This document shows positions 32,932 to 41,398 of a DNA stretch of 64,000 bases, in pieces. Under the pieces are notes generated by a model. The model was given only the letters and a program-made list of their open reading frames with translations, ran no database searches and had not been told where the DNA came from. Position 1 is the stretch's first letter, and each line of letters begins with the position of its first letter. The translations under genes were made by a program, and so were the position numbers. Source of the DNA: Oligoflexia bacterium. Lineage in GTDB: Bacteria > Bdellovibrionota > Bdellovibrionia > JABDDW01. The stretch lies in contig JADJXN010000003.1 of NCBI GenBank assembly GCA_016715815.1, forward strand, positions 62,001 through 126,000, written 5' to 3'.

Positions 32932-34818
32932 CTACTCAGCAGCACCGCCATCACTACCTCCATCACCGTCACCACCTCCGTCACTACCTCCGCTATCACC
33001 ATCAGCTGTACCGCCGCCGCCGTCATCAGTTCCATTGGGGCCACCATCACATGTCCCACTCCAATAAGAGTAAGTTGCGTTGGTGCATGTGTAGTCTGCA
33101 TCTGTGAGTATGTTAATAGTTGAGCAGCCATCTTGGCCTGCACATGTGGGGTCTTCTATGTTTCTTGAGCAAACGTTACTTAGTGTTACTGTTGAGCCTG
33201 GAGCAGAAGCATTTATAGTTTTTCCATATGCTGAAATATCAGGGCACCAAGGATTACTTAATGCAAAATCCCATTTTTGCGTACCAGATGAGCCACTTCC
33301 AAGCACAAATTTTGTCCATGCATGAACTTGAGATACATGAAATGAAGCTATTCCTGTATTCGGATCAAATTGAACATAAGTATCAAAGTAGGCTGGGTTA
33401 CCAACATTGGGCTGCCAGTTATTTCCTAAATTCCACCATCTGTCTATATACGCTGACTTTATAAATATTTTTGTTTTATCAGTTCCTACAGGTATGTAAG
33501 GGTTGATATTAAATGTGCAAGTGTCACTACTATTATTTTCTGCATAACAGGTAATTTTAAAAGTTCTATCTGGCATGGTGGCTGGTGGGCCTTGGCAAGT
33601 AGAACCATCAAAAGACCAACCTGCAGTAACGCCAGAACATGCACCCCAAGCAGAACCATCGGCTGCACAAGTTTGCTTACAATTACTACTGCCACCACAG
33701 CTTTGAGTAGAGTTAGCAAGACAAAATGTTGGAATATTAATACAACTTGAGCCATCAAAAGCCCATCCAGCTGTTACTGCAGAGCAAGCCTCCCAACTTG
33801 AACCATCAGCAGCACAAGTTTGCTTACAATTGCTACTACCTCCGCAATCTTGCTGTGATCCAGTGGTGGATCTGTTTGTGTAGCTGGCAGCCCCTGTGTT
33901 AACAGGTCCCTGACAACCATTAGTATCAACATTATAAATTGTGCCTGAAATACATTGTTGAACAATATTAGGAACACATGGTGGTACACAGTTAATATTA
34001 TTTGCATTTACTGTAGCTAAAGATCTATTTCCTGCGGTATCTACTGCTCTAACTTGTAAACTATGAGGCCCTGAACCTACAGCATAATTATATAAAATAC
34101 TGGCGCGAGTTACATTACTAGAAGAGCTAGTTAAAGTTGCATTACATAAACTCCAAGCACCACCATCAGTAAGGCATTCAAATACAGAGCCTGGCTCACT
34201 AGATTCAACAGTCCCTGAAAATCGACATAATGCTGTAGTGCCTGTTCCTGTAACTGCCCCACTTGTAGTGGGGCGTACAGAATCAGAATTATATTTTATT
34301 ACAGTTTCCCCCGAGCAGTTTTCTCCAGTTGAGGATTTACTAATAAATACTTGGACCTTCATTCCATAGTCATTAGCTGTATTAGCTGTGCTTATAGGGC
34401 CAAAGTGAACTGTTGAAGGTGTAATAGCATTACATTCTTCAGCTGAATAACTTAAAGAAAAAGGTACAAGTTTTATTCTTACAGATTTGCCATCGGCTAC
34501 AATTTTATTAAAGTTACTTTGGTTAGTAAACATGTTTGCTGTTGCATCAATTCCATTTGCAGAACTACATATAGCTGCTCCTGCATTTGGGGCAAGCGAG
34601 CGGTATAATAAATAAGCTTTTGTGACACTATTTTCAATATTTTGAAAGTTTGCATATTGTCCGTTATTTATAACAGTATTGTAAGCTAGTGTAGTACCAA
34701 CGGAGGCTAGAGTTCTTGTGCCAGTTATGCCATTTAGAGAATTAGCTATTCTTGTGTTTGAGCTATCACTAAAATCTTTTAATAAATTTTCAACATCATT
34801 TCTACAACTTGTTTGAAT
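32932..34818 (-). pseudogene. 5'-truncated paralogue (cassette) of the upstream Hint-containing prepilin-type protein
   Basis: The frame is open from a TAA at 34819-34821 to a stop at 32932, but the first ATG is at 34533. The part before it is clearly coding by homology: SCRNDVENLLKDF, TRTLASVG and FQNIENSVTKAYLL match the upstream protein's DCRGDVESLLKDF, NRTLASVG and FQNIENSVTRAYLL. The prepilin leader and membrane helix are missing. From MFTNQSNFN to about residue 175 (counted from the ATG) it still parallels the neighbour; after that it differs: two tandem 36-residue Cys-rich repeats, a beta-rich domain with many Trp, and a Gly/Asp/Ser tail. Either a silent/displaced cassette or a shortened protein made from 34533. 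Confidence 0.75.
33595..33845 (-). repeat. Tandem 36-residue Cys-rich repeat inside the truncated cassette
   Basis: Two copies in tandem, about 33743-33845 and 33595-33703, encode CGGSSNCKQTCAADGS.W.AC..VTAGW.FDGS.C. Each has five cysteines with identical spacing. The two copies differ at only a few positions. Similar Cys-rich repeats occur in bacterial secreted adhesins. Recent duplication or gene conversion is likely. Confidence 0.8.
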
Positions 34819-37177
34819 TTAAATTATGTACTAAAATACCCTTAACAAAATAGTTGTGACCTGCTTTTTGGTACGCAGTAAATTTCTTATAATAAAAAGG
34901 CAAGCCCTCTACTGATAAATTATAGACGGGTACAACTTTTTGTTCAGTTTTAATATCTAAAACTCTAACAGCCTCTCCTGTGTATTTTTGAAAATAAATG
35001 TCTTGATATGTAGCAAAGAACATCATAGCGATATATTTTGAATCTATGTAAGTACCTTCTGAGGCAACATAAATTGGATGGATATCATTTGATGTAAATA
35101 TAGTTCCATCCTCTAAATAAAAAGTATATAGCGTTTGTATTTGGGCGGAATGATAAATTGGATAAGCTACTTTAGAGCTAAAATTTTTAAAGCTAAACTC
35201 ATCTGTAGCTAAAACTTCATCGCCAGAAACAATTTCATCTATTTTCTTATATGTTCCATCGGCCATTAGTACTTCAGTTTCTGCAACAAAGCATCCTCCG
35301 CCGCCACCACCACACGCGCATGCATCTCCAGAGATTGAACAAGTACCTGCTGGGCAATTGCATGTGCCACAACCTACTGGTATTAATTGGCAAGCTGAGC
35401 CATCCCATGAATAACCTGAATTACATTCAAATTCACAATTAGTAGAAGTAGTGTTACTTGTTGCTGTTCTAGCTGTCCAAGTAGCATTTGATGGCAAACC
35501 ACTACAAGCACTACATGTTACCCCACTTCCGCCTGGTGAATATGTTCCAGCAGAGCATTCCACACAAGCTGAACCAGATTGCCCATATCCAGGACTGCAA
35601 TTAACGGTGCAAGCGGATCTTGTATCAGTGGGAAAGGCCATAGAGGGATTATTTCCCTCGTTAACATCAAGATAAGCACACTCATGGTTTGAATTCCCAT
35701 CATCACACACCGCTGCTGTAGCAGTAGCGCCGCAGCCAAGTGAAAAACTTGCGCCATAACCACATGAGCCCATCCATGCGTTATTTCCTTCCGGACCATC
35801 TTTACATGTAGCCCGATAGAAGCAGTTAACATAGTTAACACAAGTCATCTCACAAGCAGTGGTACAATCTGTTGTGTTTGTGCCATAAACATTTCCGCCA
35901 TTAGGTACTGAACTATAGGGATAGTAGGAGGTAATTGTATTATTTGATGGGTCACACCCTGTGGTACAGTATCCATTAAAAGTACCTGATGTAGCTGGAG
36001 ATGTACCTGCAGGGCAACAACTACCAGAAGCTATAATAGTACCAGCTGTATTTCTAATTACATATGTATCCCCCGCAGAACTACAAGTGTTATTAGAGCA
36101 TTGTCCAACATACCCTGGTGGAACAGGGGTCGAGGCATCGATAATATTTCCTATAGAACAAACAATACAGCTTAAATTAGGACTTGTTACATAATCTGAA
36201 GCAGGTGCGCGGTTTCCAGCACTATCAACTGAACGAATTGTTAATCTATGTACAGCTCCACTAGTTATACCCGGCACGTTAAGTGTCACACGTGTATCAG
36301 TATTAGGGCTTGTTGACGCTAACGTAAGACCTGAGCATACACTCCAAGAAACTCCATCATTTAGGCTACATTCAAAAATAGATCCAGGCTCATCTGATTC
36401 AACTGTTCCACTAAACCTACAAGTTGAGGCATTACCAGATAGTGCTACAGGAGCTGATATTGTTGGGGTATCGTTATCTGAATTATACTTTATAGTTGTT
36501 TCCCCTGAGCAAACTTGCTCTTGTGTGGATCCTACGGCTGGCTTTGTTACAGTTACTTTAATTTTAAAACCGTAGTCATTACTTTGGTTGGTGCTACTTA
36601 GTGGAGCTACTGGCAAATTAGCAGCATAGGCAGAGCAACTTTCAACATTTGTTGTTAACTGCACTGGAGCAATTCTTAATTTAACAGTTTTTCCGTCAGA
36701 GATAATTTGGTTATAGTTTGCTGAGTTTGTAAAAAAAGAAGCCTGGGCATTTAGGCCATCACTAGTGTTACAAAAATTTGTTCCACCAGCGGATGACTTA
36801 AAAAGTAGGTAGGCTCTTGTAACGCTATTTTCAATGTTTTGAAAGTTGGCATATTGGTTAACACCGCCTGAAGAATTAATAGCTGTTGAATAGGTTGTAG
36901 TGGCGCCTACAGAAGCTAATGTTCTATTAGCGTTATTATCACTACCAGTTAAAGAGTTTGCTACAAGAGTATTAGAGCCATTTGTAAAGTCTTTAAGTAA
37001 GCTCTCAACATCTCCCCTACAGTCGCTTGAGCCTTCAAGTTTTGCATTAAACTGTTTTTGATCAACAACGTATTTTGAAATAACAACGGCAGTGGCTAGC
37101 AAAAACGCTGTGGCTAAGACCACTTCAGTAAGACCGGCACCCTTTTGATTTTTATAATTAAATCTAGATTTACCCAT
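34802..37177 (-). CDS. Large prepilin-type Cys-rich surface protein ending in a Hint (intein-like) domain
   Basis: 791 residues. Class III leader QKG|AGLTEVVLATAFLLATAVVISKYVV with Glu at +5 anchors it like a minor pilin. Then a beta-rich region (about 45-330) with CRFSGTVESDEPGSIFEC, a long Cys-rich stretch with ephrin-receptor-like CSAGTYSPGGSGVTCSAC near 545, a Gly run, and from Cys629 a Hint domain. ATG 37177; its stop codon falls inside the first conserved codons of the truncated paralogue downstream. A pilus-tip adhesin with an auto-processing end is a reasonable inference; no known family covers the whole. Confidence 0.8.
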   Translation of the reverse strand: MGKSRFNYKNQKGAGLTEVVLATAFLLATAVVISKYVVDQKQFNAKLEGSSDCRGDVESLLKDFTNGSNTLVANSLTGSDNNANRTLASVGATTTYSTAINSSGGVNQYANFQNIENSVTRAYLLFKSSAGGTNFCNTSDGLNAQASFFTNSANYNQIISDGKTVKLRIAPVQLTTNVESCSAYAANLPVAPLSSTNQSNDYGFKIKVTVTKPAVGSTQEQVCSGETTIKYNSDNDTPTISAPVALSGNASTCRFSGTVESDEPGSIFECSLNDGVSWSVCSGLTLASTSPNTDTRVTLNVPGITSGAVHRLTIRSVDSAGNRAPASDYVTSPNLSCIVCSIGNIIDASTPVPPGYVGQCSNNTCSSAGDTYVIRNTAGTIIASGSCCPAGTSPATSGTFNGYCTTGCDPSNNTITSYYPYSSVPNGGNVYGTNTTDCTTACEMTCVNYVNCFYRATCKDGPEGNNAWMGSCGYGASFSLGCGATATAAVCDDGNSNHECAYLDVNEGNNPSMAFPTDTRSACTVNCSPGYGQSGSACVECSAGTYSPGGSGVTCSACSGLPSNATWTARTATSNTTSTNCEFECNSGYSWDGSACQLIPVGCGTCNCPAGTCSISGDACACGGGGGGCFVAETEVLMADGTYKKIDEIVSGDEVLATDEFSFKNFSSKVAYPIYHSAQIQTLYTFYLEDGTIFTSNDIHPIYVASEGTYIDSKYIAMMFFATYQDIYFQKYTGEAVRVLDIKTEQKVVPVYNLSVEGLPFYYKKFTAYQKAGHNYFVKGILVHNLNSNKL
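34805..35293 (-). other. Hint / bacterial-intein-like domain (residues 629-791 of the surface protein)
   Basis: Starts at Cys629 with CFVAETEVLMADGTYKKIDEI..GDEVLA, the N-terminal intein block with the nucleophile Cys. The middle has TSNDIHPIYV, resembling the TxxH block, and the end has VPVYNLSVEG...HNYFVKGILVHN, the C-terminal block with His-Asn. The residue after Asn is Leu, not Cys/Ser/Thr, so full splicing is not expected; cleavage or ester transfer at the Cys is. There is no homing endonuclease insert. A Gly-rich linker precedes it. Confidence 0.85.
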
Positions 37178-37279
37178 GCTTAAATTATCGGTATAAACTG
37201 CAATAAAATTAAATACTTATTTGGCTTATCTAACGTTATTTTGATTTAAAAACAAATCTATGGCACCCTATCGCCTACT

Positions 37280-37939
37280 ATGTTTAAAAAGTCCCTAGAT
37301 TTATGGCCTAAGGTTTTTATGCGTGTTTTACCGTGGGCCTTTATTCACCTATTAATTCAAACATTTTTAACAATTGCTCAGCAATTTATTCCCCAAAAAG
37401 AAAGCCTATTTATGCTTTCTTGGATTTTGTTTGTTTTTGGTGTGACCCTATTTTTCTCAGTCGTTGGGGTGATTGTTATTAACCAAGCCACCCATGACAT
37501 TATAACTCTTAAAAAGACCCCTTTACTTAAATCCTTAGAAGATAATTTTAAATACGTGATGATAGAATCTTTTCGTGCCTTTTTACCTGTCATGTTAAAA
37601 ACACTACTGCTTGTAATTCCAGGGATTATTGAAACAGTCAGACTTTATTGGATTACCTATGTTGTCCAATTTGATGAGAAATATAAACAAGGTCAGGTAG
37701 ATGCTCTTGAACAAAGCCGTAAATTAGTAAAGGGAAGCTTTATAAAAACGGCATTAATATTGATTTTTGTGGGCTTTTTAAGTATGTTGCCTAGGTTTGG
37801 TTCAAGCTCTAGTACGAATGTATTTTTATTAAGTTTTATTATTTTTATTTCTGTGGGGCTTGAGGTTTTTGGAGATATTATTTTGTACCATTTCTACTGG
37901 AGCCTGAGGGAGAAAAATGTCACTAAGATTCAAAAGTGA
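37280..37939 (+). CDS. Polytopic inner-membrane protein, function unknown
   Basis: 219 residues with about five hydrophobic segments (near 15-35, 45-70, 105-125, 155-172, 180-205). The segment ESFRAFLPVMLKTLLLVIPGIIETVRLYWITYVVQFDEK with a following 'ALEQSRKLVKG' resembles families of DUF975-like membrane proteins, but I cannot assign it. Its end overlaps the IMPDH-family gene by 23 nt, which suggests co-transcription. It diverges from the Hint-containing surface protein gene. Confidence 0.7.
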   Translation: MFKKSLDLWPKVFMRVLPWAFIHLLIQTFLTIAQQFIPQKESLFMLSWILFVFGVTLFFSVVGVIVINQATHDIITLKKTPLLKSLEDNFKYVMIESFRAFLPVMLKTLLLVIPGIIETVRLYWITYVVQFDEKYKQGQVDALEQSRKLVKGSFIKTALILIFVGFLSMLPRFGSSSSTNVFLLSFIIFISVGLEVFGDIILYHFYWSLREKNVTKIQK

Positions 37940-38978
37940 AGAGATAGTAAATAGAAGCCGCGGATTAACCTTTGATGATGTTTTATTAGTTCCATCAAAA
38001 TCAGAAATTAAATCCAGACGTGATCCAAACCTTGAAACAAAACTCACAAAAAACACTAAAATTAAAATCCCACTTATTTCAGCAAACATGGACACCATCA
38101 CAGAATCAGCAATGGCTATTGCTATGGCAGAGCTTGGTGGAATTGGGATAATTCATAGGTTTAACAGCATCCAAGATCAGGCAGAGCAGGCGCGCCTTGT
38201 GAAAGAAAGAGGTTTTGAATTAGTGGGTGCTAGTATTGGTGTAAACCAAGACTATAAAGAAAGGGCCCTTGCACTTGTAAATGCAGGTACAAATGTCATG
38301 GTTATAGATATTGCCCATGGCCACAGCGTTCAAATGATAGATACAGTTAAATATTTAAAAGACACTTATCCAAAACTAGAAGTCATTGCCGGAAATGTGG
38401 CCACCCCTGAAGCAGTTTATGATTTAGTTGAGGCAGGAGCAGATGCCATAAAAGTTGGAATTGGCCCAGGTAGTATGTGCACCACAAGGATTATTACCGG
38501 CTGCGGAGTTCCGCAATTAACAGCAGTTGCCCTTTGCCGTGAAGTGGTTGTAGATACCGGTATTCCACTCATAGCTGATGGTGGTATTAAAACCAGCGGT
38601 GATATTGTAAAGGCCCTTGCAGCAGGTGCTCAATCTGTCATGCTTGGTTCTCTTTTGAGTGCTACCATTGAAACCCCGGGTGAGATTAAAAAAGGCATGA
38701 AACTTTATAGAGGAATGGCTTCAAAAAGTGCCCAAGTTAGTTGGCGTGGAGAATTACCACTTGGAATGGCAGCTGAGGGTGAAAGCACCATGGTGCCATG
38801 TAAAGGAAATGTAAGTCATGTGATTAATGAATTATGTGGGGGCATTAGATCTGGAATGAGTTACCTTAATGCCACAACCATTGATGAGATTTTAGAAAAA
38901 GCCATATTTATTGAAATGTCCCCTATGGGTTATAGTGAAAGTAAAGCCCACGGGGTTAGAGAAAGTGTCTTAAATTGA
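37917..38978 (+). CDS. IMP dehydrogenase / GMP reductase family enzyme without CBS domains
   Basis: 353 residues. TIM-barrel purine nucleotide oxidoreductase with the catalytic loop GIGPGSMCTTR near 182 and IADGGIKTSGDI near 222. No CBS (Bateman) module is inserted after residue 90, and the flap between YRGM and the AEG motif is short, as in GMP reductases, and lacks the Arg-Tyr pair of IMP dehydrogenases. The core strand sequences look more like IMP dehydrogenase. I therefore leave GuaB versus GuaC open. ATG with a good ribosome site (tgagggaga). Confidence 0.85.
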   Translation: MSLRFKSEEIVNRSRGLTFDDVLLVPSKSEIKSRRDPNLETKLTKNTKIKIPLISANMDTITESAMAIAMAELGGIGIIHRFNSIQDQAEQARLVKERGFELVGASIGVNQDYKERALALVNAGTNVMVIDIAHGHSVQMIDTVKYLKDTYPKLEVIAGNVATPEAVYDLVEAGADAIKVGIGPGSMCTTRIITGCGVPQLTAVALCREVVVDTGIPLIADGGIKTSGDIVKALAAGAQSVMLGSLLSATIETPGEIKKGMKLYRGMASKSAQVSWRGELPLGMAAEGESTMVPCKGNVSHVINELCGGIRSGMSYLNATTIDEILEKAIFIEMSPMGYSESKAHGVRESVLN

Positions 38979-39130
38979 CTAAGTTTTAGTCGAAAAATTA
39001 TTTTTTAAATTTGAGCTATATCTTAAAGCCTTGATTTTCCTAGGCTAAAATTAACAATCAAGCTTGTTTGATCCTAATACATGAGAGCCTTTAAAATTAA
39101 CCGATAATTTAAGTATCTGGACTTAAGTCG

Positions 39131-39192
39131 TATGTACGCCCGTTGTTTATAAGTTCAGTTGATAGTTAAAAAGAAGGATGGAGGCGTACATA
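39131..39192 (+). promoter_or_regulatory. 10-bp inverted repeat enclosing the ribosome site of the VWA lipoprotein gene
   Basis: tatgtacgcc (39131-39140) is the exact complement of ggcgtacata (39183-39192), which ends one base before the ATG at 39194. The Shine-Dalgarno gaaggatggagg (about 39173-39184) touches the second arm. In the mRNA the stem would mask the start region, so translation could depend on melting or on a factor. The remaining leader (38979-39130) shows no coding frame. Confidence 0.6.
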
Positions 39193-39193
39193 T

Positions 39194-40264
39194 ATGAAAG
39201 CCTTAAAATTATATACAATAATTTTAACAAGTTTAATGTTCGCTATTGGTTGTGGAAAAGCATCAAACAGCTTTAGCACACTTCCAACAGGACAGAATTT
39301 TGTACAAAGCACTTCCTTTAATAACCAACTTGATATTTTATGGGTCATAGATAACTCAGGATCCATGCAGCCTTACCAAGATAACCTCACAGCAAACTTT
39401 AATGCATTCATCTCAGGCTTTGTAAATAAAGGCTATGATTTTAAAATTGCCGTCACAGGGACAGATGCCTTTCGTGGTGATTCAAGCTTAAGTGGCTATT
39501 CGAACAATTGGGCTAATTATGCAAGATTCAGAGATGGCTATTTTAGTAACTCTGGTATTTTTGTTATTTTACCAACAACTCCTAATATCCAAAATGTGTT
39601 TTTAACAAACGCAAGACTTGGTACCAATGGCTCAGGTGATGAGCGCGCGTTTTCAAGTTTTAGAACTTCTTTAAATAGCAATTTAAATTCAGGCTTTTTA
39701 AGACCAAACTCATTTTTAGCAATAATTATATTATCTGATGAAGATGATTTTAGCGGTAATGGCCGCTGCCTAAACTGTGGAACCTATCATAACTATAATG
39801 CCTCAACTTTGGATTCTGTTCAGAGTTATGTGGATTACCTTGATCAAAAAACGAATTCCAGTGGCGCAACTAAAAGATACACTGTTTCAAGTATTTCTGT
39901 CATAGACCAACAATGCTACAACCAAAATGCAGCTTATGGTTCAATTATTGGAACACGTTATATGCAATTAACTCAAGCCACAGGCGGTGTTTCAGGAAGT
40001 ATTTGTGACTCTAGTTATGCTGGTGTTTTAGATCAGATGCAAAGCCAAATTGCCGAGTTAAGTACACAGTTTTATTTGAATCGTGTGCCAATAGTCTCAA
40101 CCATTGTTGTTATCGTTAACGGAGTTACTATTGCTAATGATGTTAATAATGGCTGGACATATAACGCAGAGGCAAATTCAATTGTGTTTCATGGTTCTTC
40201 TATTCCTGCTCAAGGGGCATCAATTAATATAGATTTTATTCCACAAACTTTGGTGCCAAATTAA
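39194..40264 (+). CDS. Lipoprotein with von Willebrand A-like domain
   Basis: 356 residues. Signal peptide with lipobox AIGC (Cys about 20). The VWA metal-site motif DNSGSM (D-x-S-x-S) is at about 53-58 in ILWVIDNSGSMQPY, with supporting IIILSDEDDF near 178. A C-terminal beta domain follows (VNGVTIANDVNNGW...). Similar VWA lipoproteins are frequent in predatory and gliding deltaproteobacteria and probably mediate surface contacts. Expression may be gated by the leader hairpin. Confidence 0.85.
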   Translation: MKALKLYTIILTSLMFAIGCGKASNSFSTLPTGQNFVQSTSFNNQLDILWVIDNSGSMQPYQDNLTANFNAFISGFVNKGYDFKIAVTGTDAFRGDSSLSGYSNNWANYARFRDGYFSNSGIFVILPTTPNIQNVFLTNARLGTNGSGDERAFSSFRTSLNSNLNSGFLRPNSFLAIIILSDEDDFSGNGRCLNCGTYHNYNASTLDSVQSYVDYLDQKTNSSGATKRYTVSSISVIDQQCYNQNAAYGSIIGTRYMQLTQATGGVSGSICDSSYAGVLDQMQSQIAELSTQFYLNRVPIVSTIVVIVNGVTIANDVNNGWTYNAEANSIVFHGSSIPAQGASINIDFIPQTLVPN

Positions 40265-40280
40265 AATATTCTTGAATTAG

Positions 40281-40305
40281 GGGGGTGTTTGATACAAACT
40301 CCCCC
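40281..40305. terminator. G/C-ended hairpin between the VWA lipoprotein gene and potA
   Basis: ggggg (40281-40285) pairs with ccccc (40301-40305); after one T-T mismatch gttt pairs with aaac and a G-C closes a three-base loop. There is no T-run after it, and it ends two bases before the potA ATG, so it may act as a translation-blocking or stabilising element rather than a terminator. It also holds the only G-rich ribosome-site candidate for potA. Confidence 0.45.
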
Positions 40306-40307
40306 AC

Positions 40308-41398
40308 ATGCTTGAGATAATAAATTTAAGCAAAAATTTTAATCAAAAATCTGTGCTCAATAATATCAATCTACAAATTCCCTCGGGGAATTTGTTTCTC
40401 TTTTGGGCCCTAGTGGCTGCGGTAAAACCACTCTTTTAAGAATAATTGCAGGCCATGATACACCCACTCAAGGCAGAGTCATTCTTAATGGCCAAGATAT
40501 TACAAATGTTAAACCCCATGAAAGACCCATCCATACAGTGTTTCAGCGTTATGCTTTATTTCCACACATGAATGTTTTTGACAACATTGCCTTTGGTCTT
40601 AGGTGCCAGAATATCTCTGAGAGTGAAATTAGTAAAAAAGTTGATGAAGTGCTAGAGCTTGTAAATTTAAAAAACCAGGGCCATAGGCAAGTGACTCAGC
40701 TTAGCGGAGGGGAACAGCAACGGGTTTCTTTAGTACGCGCCCTTGTAAATAGGCCGCAATTACTATTATTAGATGAGCCTTTGGGGGCATTAGATCATAA
40801 ATTGCGCCTGCAATTACAAACTGAGCTTGTAGCTATTCAGAGAAAATTTAAAACAACCTTTGTTTTTGTAACCCATGACCAACAAGAAGCTTTAAACATG
40901 AGTGATAAAGTGGTTTTACTTAATTTAGGTAAAGTGGAACAACAAGGCTCACCCCATGAGATATATGAATCCCCCAAAACCTTATTTGCTGCTCAATTTG
41001 TTGGAAATATAAATTGTCTAAAAGCACAAGCTAAAGAAAAAGTATCTGAGCTTGAAATGACAGCAGAAAGTAGTGACCTTGGTATATTTAAATTTGAAGT
41101 CAATGGCCAAGGATTTGATTATTATGCCTCAGGAGTTAGTGGAAGTTTTTGTGTTCGCCCTGAGAAGATGATGATTTATTCTAAAAAACCAACCACAATG
41201 GCCAATGTAGTTGAAGGTAAAATTAAGGCTCAAACATATTTGGGTACATATACACAATTTGAGGTGGTTTTAAAAAATGGGTCAACCTTTATTGTATTTC
41301 AGCAAAATACTCAAAAATTACCTAAAAAAGTTTTTAAAAATGAAGACCATGTTTTCTTAGGTTGGCAATCAAATGCTTCGCACTTTTTCAAAGAATAA
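40308..41398 (+). pseudogene. potA: Polyamine ABC transporter ATPase PotA, frameshifted near its start
   Basis: ATG 40308 opens a normal PotA N-terminus (LEIINLSKNFNQKSVLNNINLQIPSG), but at the four-G run 40385-40388 the frame is lost; one more G would join it to EFVSLLGPSGCGKTT and the rest. Without correction the product ends after about 43 residues. Downstream everything is intact: Walker A, LSGGEQQRV, LLLLDEPLGALD, the H-switch and a TOBE-like C-terminus. So the lesion is recent, phase-variable or a sequence error. The frame could also be entered at TTG 40403, but that would lose the first strand. Rest of the operon is intact. Confidence 0.8.

Noticed and set aside
32932..33030. Gly/Asp/Ser-rich tail as an RTX calcium-binding repeat
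   Set aside because: There is no regular GGxGxDxUx nonapeptide; it is short low-complexity sequence.
32810..33067. Plus-strand open frame of 85 codons with a Pro/Ser-rich end
   Set aside because: It runs through the tRNA-Leu gene and is the mirror of the Gly/Asp/Ser-coding tail of the minus-strand cassette.
40403..41398. PotA as an intact protein starting at TTG 40403
   Set aside because: This would drop the first strand and helix, which are clearly encoded upstream in another frame; a frameshift explains the data better.
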